From JACQAP01 sp035275265 (GTDB lineage Bacteria > Pseudomonadota > Gammaproteobacteria > Burkholderiales > JACQAP01): a stretch of DNA of 64,000 bases. A model generated the notes under the pieces. That model had not been told where the DNA came from. It saw only the letters and a list, made by a program, of their open reading frames with translations, and made no database searches. The stretch spans positions 1 to 64,000 of the forward strand of contig DATENC010000026.1 in the NCBI GenBank assembly GCA_035275265.1, written 5' to 3'. Shown here one piece after another: positions 36,422-44,427 of the stretch. The number at the start of each line of letters is the position of its first letter. The first letter of the stretch is position 1. Both the position numbers and the translations under genes were made by a program.

Positions 36422-37777
36422 ATGAAGAAAATCGTGCGTATCGGTGCCGGGTCGGCATGGTGGGGCGATCGCATCGAGCCGGCCCGATGGAACTCGGAAC
36501 GCGGCGACCTCGACTACCTATGTTTCGAAACCATGGCGGAGGCAACCATCTCCGCCGCGCAGGTGCGCAAGCGCCGCGATCCATCGTTTCCTGGGTACGA
36601 CAGTTATCTGGACGATCGCATGCAGGCAGTTCTGCCGGGCTGCGTCAAACGCGGCACCCGGATCGTGACCAACCAGGGTTGGATCAATCCAAATGCAGCG
36701 GCCGAGCGCATCGTCTACTGGCTAAAGAAATTCGGCGCGAAAGGCATCAAGGTTGCGGCGGTCAATGGCAGTTTGATCACCGATCGGGTGTTGCAGTTGA
36801 CCGACAGGATCCTGGAAAACAACAAACCGACTTCGTCCCTGACCGACAGCCTGGTTTCCGCAGAAGTCTATCTTGGCGCCGAGCCGATCGTCGAAGCGCT
36901 CAAATCGGGCGCGCAGATCGTGGTGACCGGCCGCGTAGCCGATCCGTCTATCTTCATGGCGCCGATGATGCACGAATTCGGCTGGGATGCGCTGGACCAC
37001 GCCCGCCTCGGTGCAGGCAGTGGCCTCGGTCATCTGATGGAGTGCGGCGCGCAGGTCACCGGCGGTTATTTCGCGGATCCAGGGTTCAAGGATGTTCCGG
37101 AACCGTGGAACCTTGCCTTTCCGATCGTCGAAGTCGAAGAAGATGGTTCCGCTGTGCTCACCAAGGTGTCAGGCACTGGCGGTGCGGTCAACCTGATGAC
37201 CGTGAAGGAGCAGATACTCTACGAGGTCCACGATCCGGCGAACTACATCACCCCCGACGTCGTCGTCGACTTCACGACCACCAAACTCGAACAGACCGGA
37301 CCGGACCGCGTGCGCATCACCAACATATCCGGCAAATCACGCACGCCGACGCTGAAAGTCTCGATCGGCTGCACCGAAGGTTTCATTGGCGAGGACATGT
37401 TCTTCTACGCCGGACCGGGGGCGCTGCGGCGCGCGCAACTGGCGCAGAAAATCCTGGAGGAACGCTTCAAGGTCGTGAAGCTCGATGCGGAAGAAGTGCG
37501 GATCGATTTTCTCGGATTGAATGCCATCCACGGTGCAATGTCACCGAAAGACGCGCCGGAACCCTACGAGATCGCGGTGCGCGTGGCGGCGCGGACGAAG
37601 ACACGCGAAGAAGCGATCAAGGTCGGCCGCGAAGTCGACGGCATGGCAGTATCCGGCGTGGGCATGACTGGAAAACGCGTGCCACACCAGGATCGAACGC
37701 GCGAGATTATTGGAGTCTGGTCGTCGCTGGTACCGCGGGAGAAGATCATCCCGACGATCAACTTTTTCCAAAGTTGA
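36422..37777 (+). CDS. AtuA family (DUF1446) protein
   Basis: A 451-residue cytoplasmic protein of the acyclic terpene utilisation AtuA family: RIGAGSAWWGDR, NQGWINPNAAA, VVTGRVADPSIFMAPMMHEFGW, SGTGGAVNLMTVKEQILYE and NISGKSRTPTLKVSIGCTEGFIGEDMFFYAG. The family's biochemistry is poorly known; members cluster with acyl-CoA and organic acid metabolism. Its usual C-terminal extension is encoded separately at 37926-38279. It overlaps none of its neighbours and opens a plus-strand catabolic group. Confidence 0.85.
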   Translation: MKKIVRIGAGSAWWGDRIEPARWNSERGDLDYLCFETMAEATISAAQVRKRRDPSFPGYDSYLDDRMQAVLPGCVKRGTRIVTNQGWINPNAAAERIVYWLKKFGAKGIKVAAVNGSLITDRVLQLTDRILENNKPTSSLTDSLVSAEVYLGAEPIVEALKSGAQIVVTGRVADPSIFMAPMMHEFGWDALDHARLGAGSGLGHLMECGAQVTGGYFADPGFKDVPEPWNLAFPIVEVEEDGSAVLTKVSGTGGAVNLMTVKEQILYEVHDPANYITPDVVVDFTTTKLEQTGPDRVRITNISGKSRTPTLKVSIGCTEGFIGEDMFFYAGPGALRRAQLAQKILEERFKVVKLDAEEVRIDFLGLNAIHGAMSPKDAPEPYEIAVRVAARTKTREEAIKVGREVDGMAVSGVGMTGKRVPHQDRTREIIGVWSSLVPREKIIPTINFFQS

Positions 37778-37779
37778 TC

Positions 37780-37910
37780 GCGGAGGGAAGAGGGGAGAGG
37801 GAAGAGGAACGAGGGAAAAACATGAATAGAACGTTCCAGCCTGCCGGTTTGCCTTCTTACCCTCACCCCTCACCCCTCACCCCTCTTCCTCGCCCCTCAC
37901 ACCCTTTTGC
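37780..37910. repeat. Purine/pyrimidine tract pair between the two AtuA genes
   Basis: The left arm (37780-37820) is GGAGGGAAGAGGGGAGAGGG-like, the right arm (37861-37910) is repeats of CCCCTCA then TCTTCCTCGCCCC. The arms match in inverted orientation. The C-rich arm has more than four runs of three or more C, so the complementary strand could form a G-quadruplex. Confidence 0.55.
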
Positions 37911-37925
37911 AAGGAGAATCCGCGC

Positions 37926-38279
37926 ATGAAGGTACAGCTCCAGCACGCCGCCCACTGCCGTTCCGGTGACAAGGGCAACACTTCGAACATCTCGGTGATC
38001 GCCTTCGCGCCCGAGTTGTATCCTTATCTGAAAGAGCAACTGACCACCGACAGATTCAAGGCGCATTACGCGGGTGTCGTCACGGGCAAGGTCACGCGCT
38101 ACGATGTTGACGGCTTGCATGCACTGAACTTCGTTGCCGAGGGCGCGCTCGGCGGCGGCGTATCACGCAGCCTTTGCCTCGACAACTACGGCAAGTCGCT
38201 GTCGGCCAGAGTGCTCTCTTTCGAACTGGAAATTCCGGAGGCCCTTCGGCCGCAGCTACGCGGTCTTGTGCAACCCTGA
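37926..38279 (+). CDS. AtuA C-terminal domain protein
   Basis: A 117-residue protein beginning MKVQLQHAAHCRSGDKGNTSNISVIA, which is the domain found at the C-terminus of longer AtuA proteins or as a separate AtuA-related protein. RSGDKGNTSNIS is the family signature. SD AAGGAGAA lies 8 bases before the ATG. It probably works with the product of the gene 148 bases upstream as one complex. Length is normal for the stand-alone form. Confidence 0.85.
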   Translation: MKVQLQHAAHCRSGDKGNTSNISVIAFAPELYPYLKEQLTTDRFKAHYAGVVTGKVTRYDVDGLHALNFVAEGALGGGVSRSLCLDNYGKSLSARVLSFELEIPEALRPQLRGLVQP

Positions 38280-38307
38280 CGGTGGACGACGTCCGGTTGC
38301 GAGTTCG

Positions 38308-38709
38308 TCAATTTGAGATCCCTACCGTGGCGATTGCTTCGATGGCGACGAGCACACCTGGAATGTCGGCGCCGAACCGAGCCATCGCACGGGCTGGCTT
38401 CGGACCCGGAAAGAACTCCGCGTACGCCTCGTTCATCTCCTTGTACAGGTCGGGTCGCGCCAGCAGCACCGTAACCTTCACGACCCGATCGAGCGAACTG
38501 CCGGCCGCCTCCAGGATCGTTTTCACATTCTTCAGCGATTGCCGGGTTTGTTCCTGCATGGTCGTGCCCACAATCTCGACCGGACCGCCGCCTGGCCGCA
38601 CCGGGATCTGGCCCGACACGAACACGAAGCCATTAGCCACGACGGCGTGCGAATACGGGGAATGCGGCGCTGGATAACCTGCAATGTCGTTGATATAACG
38701 TATCGGCAT
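38308..38709 (-). CDS. RidA family deaminase/protective protein
   Basis: The 133-residue protein belongs to the RidA/YjgF family, which hydrolyses reactive enamines or imines. The core is GPHSPYSHAVVANGFVFVSGQIP-like at the start (here YPAPHSPYSHAV), KTILEAAGSSLDRVVKVTVLL in the middle and PARAMARFGADIPGVLVAIEA with the arginine used for substrate carboxylate binding. It is on the minus strand within the plus-strand catabolic group, ending 28 bases from the AtuA C-terminal gene. Confidence 0.88.
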   Translation of the reverse strand: MPIRYINDIAGYPAPHSPYSHAVVANGFVFVSGQIPVRPGGGPVEIVGTTMQEQTRQSLKNVKTILEAAGSSLDRVVKVTVLLARPDLYKEMNEAYAEFFPGPKPARAMARFGADIPGVLVAIEAIATVGISN

Positions 38710-38833
38710 GCTGTCGTTGGCGGAATACGTACGCTGAGGAAGGATTTATCCCGTAGTCTACTCGCGGCGTCTGCTCCAGCCGCTTGGTGGGTAAAGATTG
38801 TAATATTTCCGGAATGACGCAAGGAGGTCGGCC

Positions 38834-39559
38834 GTGGCAGGAAAAAAACTGACGGGAAAAATCGCGCCGGACCGCATTCGACTGATGGAAGTGCCGCGCC
38901 CGCCCGATGGGATCATCGAGGGCTACCGTGACCTTGGCCACGCAAGCGGCATTCTGTCCGACATCATGGACGAACTCGGCGTTACGGGTGTCATTGCCGC
39001 TTCCGTTCTGAAGCCGACCATGCCGGGTACATGCCTTGTCGGGCCGGCACTGACGGTACGCAACATGGCGCAGCGCGAGCATGCCTACGAGACTGCTCGC
39101 AGGCACGTGAACAAGATGGCGGAATTCGAAGCGCATAACCTGGCGCTTCCGGGCGACGTGATCGTGATAGATGGCGTGGCAGGGATCTCCAACATGGGTG
39201 GCATTTCCTCGCAAACCGGCAAGCGCCAGGGTGAGGCAGGCGCTATCGTGTTCGGCGGCGTCCGTGATATCGCCCATTCGCGCGGCGTCGGCTACCCGGT
39301 GTGGTCGACCGAGGTTACGCCGGTTACCGGAAAGTGGCGCATTGAAACCGTCGAGATCAATGGCGACATTGAAGTGGCCGGCGTTCGTGTTGCGCCGGGG
39401 GACATCGTGTTCGCCGACGAAACCGGCGTGTGCTTCATTCCGCGTGCACGCGCTGCGGAAGTACTCGAGCTCGCACGTAGGAAAGCGGCGGCCGAGGAAG
39501 CCAAGTGCAGTGCAATCGATGCGGGCACGGCGGTGGCCGATCTGCCCGGCAATGCGTGA
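38834..39559 (+). CDS. RraA family aldolase (4-hydroxy-4-methyl-2-oxoglutarate type)
   Basis: The 241-residue product starts at a GTG after an excellent SD (AAGGAGG). It matches RraA-like class II aldolases that split 4-hydroxy-4-methyl-2-oxoglutarate or 4-carboxy-4-hydroxy-2-oxoadipate to pyruvate plus oxaloacetate/pyruvate: VGPALTVRN, PGDVIVIDGVAG, GAIVFGGVRDI with the catalytic-type GG..RD, and RVAPGDIVFADETGVCFIPR. Start and stop overlap the receptor gene closely: the TctC frame begins within 15 bases of its stop, so the two are in one operon. Confidence 0.88.
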   Translation: MAGKKLTGKIAPDRIRLMEVPRPPDGIIEGYRDLGHASGILSDIMDELGVTGVIAASVLKPTMPGTCLVGPALTVRNMAQREHAYETARRHVNKMAEFEAHNLALPGDVIVIDGVAGISNMGGISSQTGKRQGEAGAIVFGGVRDIAHSRGVGYPVWSTEVTPVTGKWRIETVEINGDIEVAGVRVAPGDIVFADETGVCFIPRARAAEVLELARRKAAAEEAKCSAIDAGTAVADLPGNA

Positions 39560-39573
39560 TCAGTAGCAAGGAC

Positions 39574-40560
39574 ATGACGCCGGGATTCAGGCGCGCACTA
39601 TCGGTATGCATGTTCGCCGCGATCGTGCTCGGAGTCGCGAGTTACGACGCGTCTGCGCAACCGTTCCCCACGCGCCCACTGAAGATCCTGGTGGGTTACT
39701 CTCCGGGTGGGCCGGCCGACGCGTTGGCACGCATCGCTGCGCAAATTCTAGCCGAGGGCCTCGGTAAACCGGTGATTGTGGAAAATCGCCCTGGCGCCGG
39801 CGGAACGATCGCCACAGGCGCCGCGGCCAAAGCGACGCCCGACGGCTATACGCTGTTGGTCGCTGCCACCTCCGATATCATCAACCCGCTTGCCAACAAG
39901 AAAATCCGTTACAACATCGAGACGGACTTCACGCCTATTGGGCTGGTCGCCATGGCGCCGAATGTGCTCGTCGTGCACCCTTCCATCCCGGTTCGCTCGA
40001 CACAGGAACTGGTCGAATATGCCAGGGTGCATCCGGGGACCGTCAATTACGGTTCGGCCGGCGTGGGTACCGTGAGTCACCTCGCGGGTGCGGTGGTCGC
40101 AGAAGCGGCACAGGGGCAGGTGGTGCACATACCCTACAAAGGGACCGCGGCGGCGCAAACCGACCTGCTCAGTGGCCGGCTGCAATTCATGTTCGACAGC
40201 ATCATCAGTGCACTGGGCAACGCGAAAGCAGGCAAGGTCAAAGCGCTCGCGGTCACTTCGCCCGAGCGCTGGCACAGTGCGCCTGAACTTCCCACCATGG
40301 CTGAAAGCGGTTTTCCGGGTTTCAACATGACCGCCTGGTTCGGATTGCTGGCACCGGCGGGCGCGCCGGGACCGATTGTTTCGCGGATTTCAGAGGTGCT
40401 CTCGAAGGGCCTGCAAAGCATCGAGGTGCGCGACCGGATTGCCGGGATCGGCGCGGAGGCAGGCCGCATGACGCCGGACGAATTTGGCCAGTACATCCAT
40501 GCCGAAAATACGCGCTGGAAGAAACTATTCGCCGACGGCCTGATACGTATCGAGGAATGA
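39574..40560 (+). CDS. Bug/TctC-family periplasmic solute receptor
   Basis: A 328-residue tripartite tricarboxylate transporter receptor. The signal peptide is MTPGFRRALSVCMFAAIVLGVASYDASA, the mature protein begins QPFPTRPLKILVGYSPGGPADALAR, and ENRPGAGGTIATGAAAKATPDGYTLL plus VNYGSAGVGTVSHLAG are family hallmarks that surround the ligand carboxylate. Bug genes are numerous in Burkholderiales and often lack their membrane partners; no tctAB is seen here. The ligand is probably an organic acid from the RraA pathway (inference). Confidence 0.92.
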   Translation: MTPGFRRALSVCMFAAIVLGVASYDASAQPFPTRPLKILVGYSPGGPADALARIAAQILAEGLGKPVIVENRPGAGGTIATGAAAKATPDGYTLLVAATSDIINPLANKKIRYNIETDFTPIGLVAMAPNVLVVHPSIPVRSTQELVEYARVHPGTVNYGSAGVGTVSHLAGAVVAEAAQGQVVHIPYKGTAAAQTDLLSGRLQFMFDSIISALGNAKAGKVKALAVTSPERWHSAPELPTMAESGFPGFNMTAWFGLLAPAGAPGPIVSRISEVLSKGLQSIEVRDRIAGIGAEAGRMTPDEFGQYIHAENTRWKKLFADGLIRIEE

Positions 40561-40943
40561 CGCGGGCGAACTGAATCGGCCGGACTCGCACTGACAAAGC
40601 CCTCCAGGCATGGTGTTTCCCGAGCCAGGGCCGGTAGTGCAATCGTGATCTAGCCGGCCAATTCCATTCGCAGCTTCAAGTCGGCCCCGCGACGGCACGC
40701 TGAGGCGCTGTCCGTGCTCCCTCTATTCCTATTTCGATAGTCCCTGCATCGCGTGCAGTGCTGCACGCATCCGCTCATTACAGTTTGTAGTAAAGCGCGC
40801 CTTTCTGAAATAGATCAGACATTGGCCGCACTTACCTTACGGGTGCCTCGCGGGTCGGCTTGCATGCCGATCCCGTTCCAGGCGACGGTCTTCAAAAAAC
40901 AAGACCGAGGTTCAATTCACACTATCGACAAGAGGAGACCATC
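40561..40943 (+). promoter_or_regulatory. Regulatory region with an 18-base perfect palindrome before the cyclase gene
   Basis: At 40751-40768 lies GCGTGCAG-TG-CTGCACGC, a perfect inverted repeat; 20 bases further is TTACAGTTTGTAGTAA with TTAC/GTAA ends, the T-N11-A-like form seen in LysR sites. The 383-base region has no supported gene. Either repeat could be an operator for the cyclase gene. A -35/-10 pair is not clear. Confidence 0.45.
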
Positions 40944-42032
40944 ATGAAGGTTCGCATCATTGCTGGCGCATTCGCGGCGCTATTCATTTGCGCCGGGACC
41001 GCCGTGGCAGCAGACGTCAACGACAAGCCGTTTGAAGAAGGTTGGTTCCCCAGCAAGTGGGGTGCAGATGACAGCGCGGGGGGCGCCAATCACACCAAGA
41101 ATCCGGCGAACGTAAAGCGCGCGCTGAGCGTCGTGAAGCAGTTCAAAGTTGTCACGCTGGGGCGCGTCTACCATCGCGAAATGCCCAATTTCGGGGTCCG
41201 CTCCTGGAACCTGACGATTCCCGGGACACCCACCGGCGGACCGTTCGGGAAGAACGGTCTCATCTTTCACGATGAGATGGTGACTGCGGAAATCGGTCAG
41301 GTGGGAACCCAGTTCGACGGGCCCGGACATATCGGCGTTCACACCTCGAAGGGCGATTTCATGTACAACGGCCGTCCGCGCGACGAAGTCTACGAGCGCG
41401 GAGCCGGCGGGCGTGTTCTGGGTATGGGCAAGAACGGCGTGGAACACGTCGCCGAGTTCGGGTTTGTCTGTCGCGCCGTCATGCTGGACGCCGTAGCGTA
41501 TCGGAAATCGCAAGGAAAACTGGCGGCCTCCGAAGACAAGCTTCCAATCCCTGCGAAACTCAATGACATCGGTGTAATCAGCGGCGAAGACATCAAGGCG
41601 ATGATCAAACTGCAGCGCGTTGCCGACCTGCAATCCGGCGACTGCGTCTTCATGCACACCGGGCATGGCAACGGCTGGGCGAACAGCGTGTACAAGACGC
41701 TCAATTCGCAGCAGCGCGCGGCCGTGCGGGCCTATGTAACCGCAGGTGAGCCGGGATATGGCCCAAGCGCATGCGAGTACTTCGGCGCTCGCGACATCGC
41801 CATTCAGGGCGGAGATGCTTCCTCGAACGAAGCGCAGCCGTTCGGCGAAGAGGATGGTTATGCGGTCCCATGTCACACCTCCAACCAAACTCGGCGCGGG
41901 ATCTGGAACATCGAGAACCTGGATCTGAAGCCTCTCGCCGATGCGAAAGTTTACGAGTTCGCGTTCGTCTGGGCGCCCCTGCGAATTGTCGGTGGCACGG
42001 GCTCTCCCGGCAATCCGATCGCGATTTACTGA
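40944..42032 (+). CDS. Exported cyclase-family protein
   Basis: A 362-residue exported protein with signal peptide MKVRIIAGAFAALFICAGTAVAA and SD AGAGGAGA. It belongs to the same cyclase fold as the product at 30087-31067 but to another branch: the motif that would be HxGTHxDxxxH reads VGTQFDGPGH here, with Gln for the second His. Many proteobacterial members have this Q form. It may hydrolyse a cyclic or amide metabolite in the periplasm. It follows the receptor gene with a 383-base gap and ends at a good terminator. Confidence 0.82.
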   Translation: MKVRIIAGAFAALFICAGTAVAADVNDKPFEEGWFPSKWGADDSAGGANHTKNPANVKRALSVVKQFKVVTLGRVYHREMPNFGVRSWNLTIPGTPTGGPFGKNGLIFHDEMVTAEIGQVGTQFDGPGHIGVHTSKGDFMYNGRPRDEVYERGAGGRVLGMGKNGVEHVAEFGFVCRAVMLDAVAYRKSQGKLAASEDKLPIPAKLNDIGVISGEDIKAMIKLQRVADLQSGDCVFMHTGHGNGWANSVYKTLNSQQRAAVRAYVTAGEPGYGPSACEYFGARDIAIQGGDASSNEAQPFGEEDGYAVPCHTSNQTRRGIWNIENLDLKPLADAKVYEFAFVWAPLRIVGGTGSPGNPIAIY

Positions 42033-42064
42033 GAGTCCGACTAAGACATAACCGAAGTGAAGGA

Positions 42065-42093
42065 AGCGGCAGCTTGAGCTGCCGCTCTTCTTT
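42065..42093 (+). terminator. Rho-independent terminator
   Basis: A perfect 10-base stem AGCGGCAGCT/AGCTGCCGCT with a 2-base TG loop, followed by CTTCTTT. Both strands have a T-rich flank, so it can serve the convergent DUF2182 gene as well. Confidence 0.8.
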
Positions 42094-42149
42094 GAATGCT
42101 GGCTGACGTATCGGCAAGCGGCCGAACGCCGATCCGGATTACGGTGGAT

Positions 42150-42995
42150 TCAACTTCCGGGTGCGGCCCTGAGGTGCAGTGTGGACGATATCGAAAGATA
42201 TTCGCCAACCGAAGCGCTTGCGAGACCCGAGCCAAGCCATAGCCCCCAGCCGATCAGCAAAATGCCCATATAGCGGCTCAGTTGGGTGCTTGCGGGCAAC
42301 AGCTTTTCCGCGGCCACATAAAGCGCCAGTCCGACGATCCAGCGCAGTTCCATGACGCCGCCGTAGAACAGGAGTCCCATAAGCACCCAGCAGCAACCCA
42401 GGCAATAGAACCCATGCGACAAACCCATGCGCAGCGCGCCGCCGTAGCCTTTACGCCAGTTCTGTGCAAAGAACATCAGCGGTGTCTGGCATTTGCGCAG
42501 GCAGGCCTGTTTGAGTGGCGACAGTTGGTAGAGTCCGGCGGCGATCAACAGTGCCGCGCCCAGCGCTGTGCTCGTCACCGCCATCATGCCGGTCAATGGC
42601 ACGAAATTTTGAAAGGATATTTGCAGTGCCACCGTGGCAGCGCTGAAACCAGTCCAGATGGCGGCATAACCCGCGACGAATATGGCGATCGGCGCAGTTG
42701 CTGCTCCCTTCTCGGCGAACTTCCGGCTCAGTGCTCCGTAGGTGAGAATCGCGGGGGCCGCAGACGGAAGCATCATCGCCAGCATCATGGTCCACCACAT
42801 GATGAAGAGCAGCACGGCATAGGCAATTGTTTCCGGAGCAGGCGACGCCGGCGACATCAGTGCATCGCCCGTGTGAAACGTGGCCCAAAGGCCCAACACT
42901 GTCACAATCGCAAGCGCCGCAAGTACGATGCGCCGCTCGTTCATTGCGGCGCGTTGCAACAGGGTATCGGGCGGCGCCGAGCCGCCCTGGTTCAC
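42150..42995 (-). CDS. DUF2182 integral membrane protein
   Basis: The 281-residue protein has about seven hydrophobic segments (e.g. VLAALAIVTVLGLWATF, YAVLLFIMWWTMMLAMMLPSA) and the DUF2182 hallmark LSHGFYCLGCCWVLMGLLF, with CLGCC that could hold a metal. Predicted as a metal-binding integral membrane protein in the databases. It starts at a GTG overlapping the stop of the upstream DUF1326 gene (GTGA), so the two are coupled. Confidence 0.85.
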   Translation of the reverse strand: MNQGGSAPPDTLLQRAAMNERRIVLAALAIVTVLGLWATFHTGDALMSPASPAPETIAYAVLLFIMWWTMMLAMMLPSAAPAILTYGALSRKFAEKGAATAPIAIFVAGYAAIWTGFSAATVALQISFQNFVPLTGMMAVTSTALGAALLIAAGLYQLSPLKQACLRKCQTPLMFFAQNWRKGYGGALRMGLSHGFYCLGCCWVLMGLLFYGGVMELRWIVGLALYVAAEKLLPASTQLSRYMGILLIGWGLWLGSGLASASVGEYLSISSTLHLRAAPGS

Positions 42996-43627
42996 CTGAC
43001 GACGCCTTGCCCGGTCATATGCAGCATCGCCATGTGCGCATGTTTACCGGCGGTGTTGAGAAAAATCGGGCCTGAGGATTTTATGGTTCCGCTCGCATAC
43101 TCGGCTTCGGTATATTCGAAGCCCTGCCGCAGCGAAACCTTGGCGTGGTGAGGCTGGCCGGTGACGGGATTGCGGATCGCCTCGGTATTGACCTCGACCA
43201 CGCCGGGGATGCTGACATGGCCGTCGCATGACTTCATGTCGGCTTTGAAGTCGATCTTCTTGAACATCGGCGGATGCACCTTGTCGCACATCGACACGAA
43301 AACCTGGAAGAAGGTGGCGCCGGGCTCGGTGTCCTGGCCCGACATGATCTTGAGGAGCGCCTCGCGCTGTTCAGGCGTGGCGCGCTCGTCGACGATGGGC
43401 TGGATTTGGCCATGACCCATGTGGATCGGGCCAGGCCAGGCGGCAGTAGCGGCGATTCGCAGGCCATCGAGTTTCAACTTGCCGTAGTGGCCTTGGTCGA
43501 TCTGTATGCCGACCGCCGCGCGGCAATTGCCTTCGGTGGGCAGGGCGTTGAATTGGCAAGGACAACCATACGAGCAATTGCAGGACGCGATCTCGGGACC
43601 GCGGATCATCCAGTCGGTATGCGCCAT
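42992..43627 (-). CDS. DUF1326 domain protein (copy 2)
   Basis: A 211-residue cytoplasmic protein beginning MAHTDWMIRGPEIASCNCSYGCPCQF, with a CNCSYGCPC cluster at 16-24 (four cysteines, metal-site candidate). Further signatures: WPGPIHMGHGQIQPIVDERATPEQREAL. It ends in a His/Met-rich tail (HAHMAMLHMTG). SD AAAGGAGA. It is a paralogue of the gene at 43657 and is coupled to DUF2182 downstream. Confidence 0.88.
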   Translation of the reverse strand: MAHTDWMIRGPEIASCNCSYGCPCQFNALPTEGNCRAAVGIQIDQGHYGKLKLDGLRIAATAAWPGPIHMGHGQIQPIVDERATPEQREALLKIMSGQDTEPGATFFQVFVSMCDKVHPPMFKKIDFKADMKSCDGHVSIPGVVEVNTEAIRNPVTGQPHHAKVSLRQGFEYTEAEYASGTIKSSGPIFLNTAGKHAHMAMLHMTGQGVVR

Positions 43628-43656
43628 GTGCTTCTCCTTTGTGGTTCGAATGTTCC

Positions 43657-44292
43657 TTAACGAATCACGCCTCCACCATGATGGTGGAGGCGGTTGAACT
43701 GGCCGTAACTGTCCTTGAGCGTGAAAGCGACGGCACCCTTGGTAGTAGCGCTGCCGCTGCCGATTTCGGCAATGTCGAACTCAATGCCGCCAGGAATATC
43801 TATGCGTACCCGGTGGTCCTGACCGGTGGCCGGGCTCTTTATCGGGCGGCCCTCGGCTTGAAGCACGCCCGGAATGGAGGCAGTCGCCTTGCGGGCGTCG
43901 ATGTCGATCTCGAAACTGATCGGCCTGTATATCGTTGGATGGTGGGTATCCGACATGGCGCTGAAGACCCACCAATGATTGGCGGCCTCCTCAGTCTCGC
44001 CCCCATGCAGAATCGTATCCAGCGCTTCGCGCTGTTTCGGATTTGCACGCTCGTCGATGATGATTTGCATTTGACCCTTGCCTTCGAAAATCGGTCCGGG
44101 CCAGGAGTAGATGATCGCCGCCCGCAGACCGTCGAGCTTCAAGCCGCCAAAATGGCCTTTCTCGATCTCCAGAACCTCGAAGCCTCTGCAAGCCCCATGA
44201 GTCGGCAGGCTTTCGAACTGGCAGGGGCATCCATAGTCACAATTGCAGTTACCGAAAGCCTTGCCCTCGATCAGCCAATCGACGTGTGCCAT
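43657..44292 (-). CDS. DUF1326 domain protein (copy 1)
   Basis: A 211-residue paralogue of the next gene: MAHVDWLIEGKAFGNCNCDYGCPCQFESL, WPGPIFEGKGQMQIIIDERANPKQREAL, and a His-rich C-terminus (RLHHHGGGVIR). I chose ATG 44292 because GGGGGAGG sits just before it; the ATG at 44304 would lie within that SD. It is the first gene of the DUF1326-DUF1326-DUF2182 unit, 29 bases before copy 2. The two share the Cys motif and much of the middle, so they arose by duplication. Confidence 0.88.
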   Translation of the reverse strand: MAHVDWLIEGKAFGNCNCDYGCPCQFESLPTHGACRGFEVLEIEKGHFGGLKLDGLRAAIIYSWPGPIFEGKGQMQIIIDERANPKQREALDTILHGGETEEAANHWWVFSAMSDTHHPTIYRPISFEIDIDARKATASIPGVLQAEGRPIKSPATGQDHRVRIDIPGGIEFDIAEIGSGSATTKGAVAFTLKDSYGQFNRLHHHGGGVIR

Positions 44293-44379
44293 GGCCTCCC
44301 CCATCGCGCGTTATCGACGGGCCAACGATAGCGCAAATGCCCCATCACTGTCATATTGGTTTGGCACAGTGAGTACGCT

Positions 44380-44420
44380 TTCCCCTCACCCCTCACCCCT
44401 CACTCCTCACCCCTCACCCG
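44380..44420. repeat. CCCCTCA tandem tract with G-quadruplex potential
   Basis: Six CCCCTCA-like units with some variants. The minus strand has GGGTGAGGGGTGAGGAGTGA with at least four G-runs, fitting the pattern for a G-quadruplex. It lies directly after the aldo/keto reductase stop. Confidence 0.6.
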
Positions 44421-44427
44421 TCGTCGT

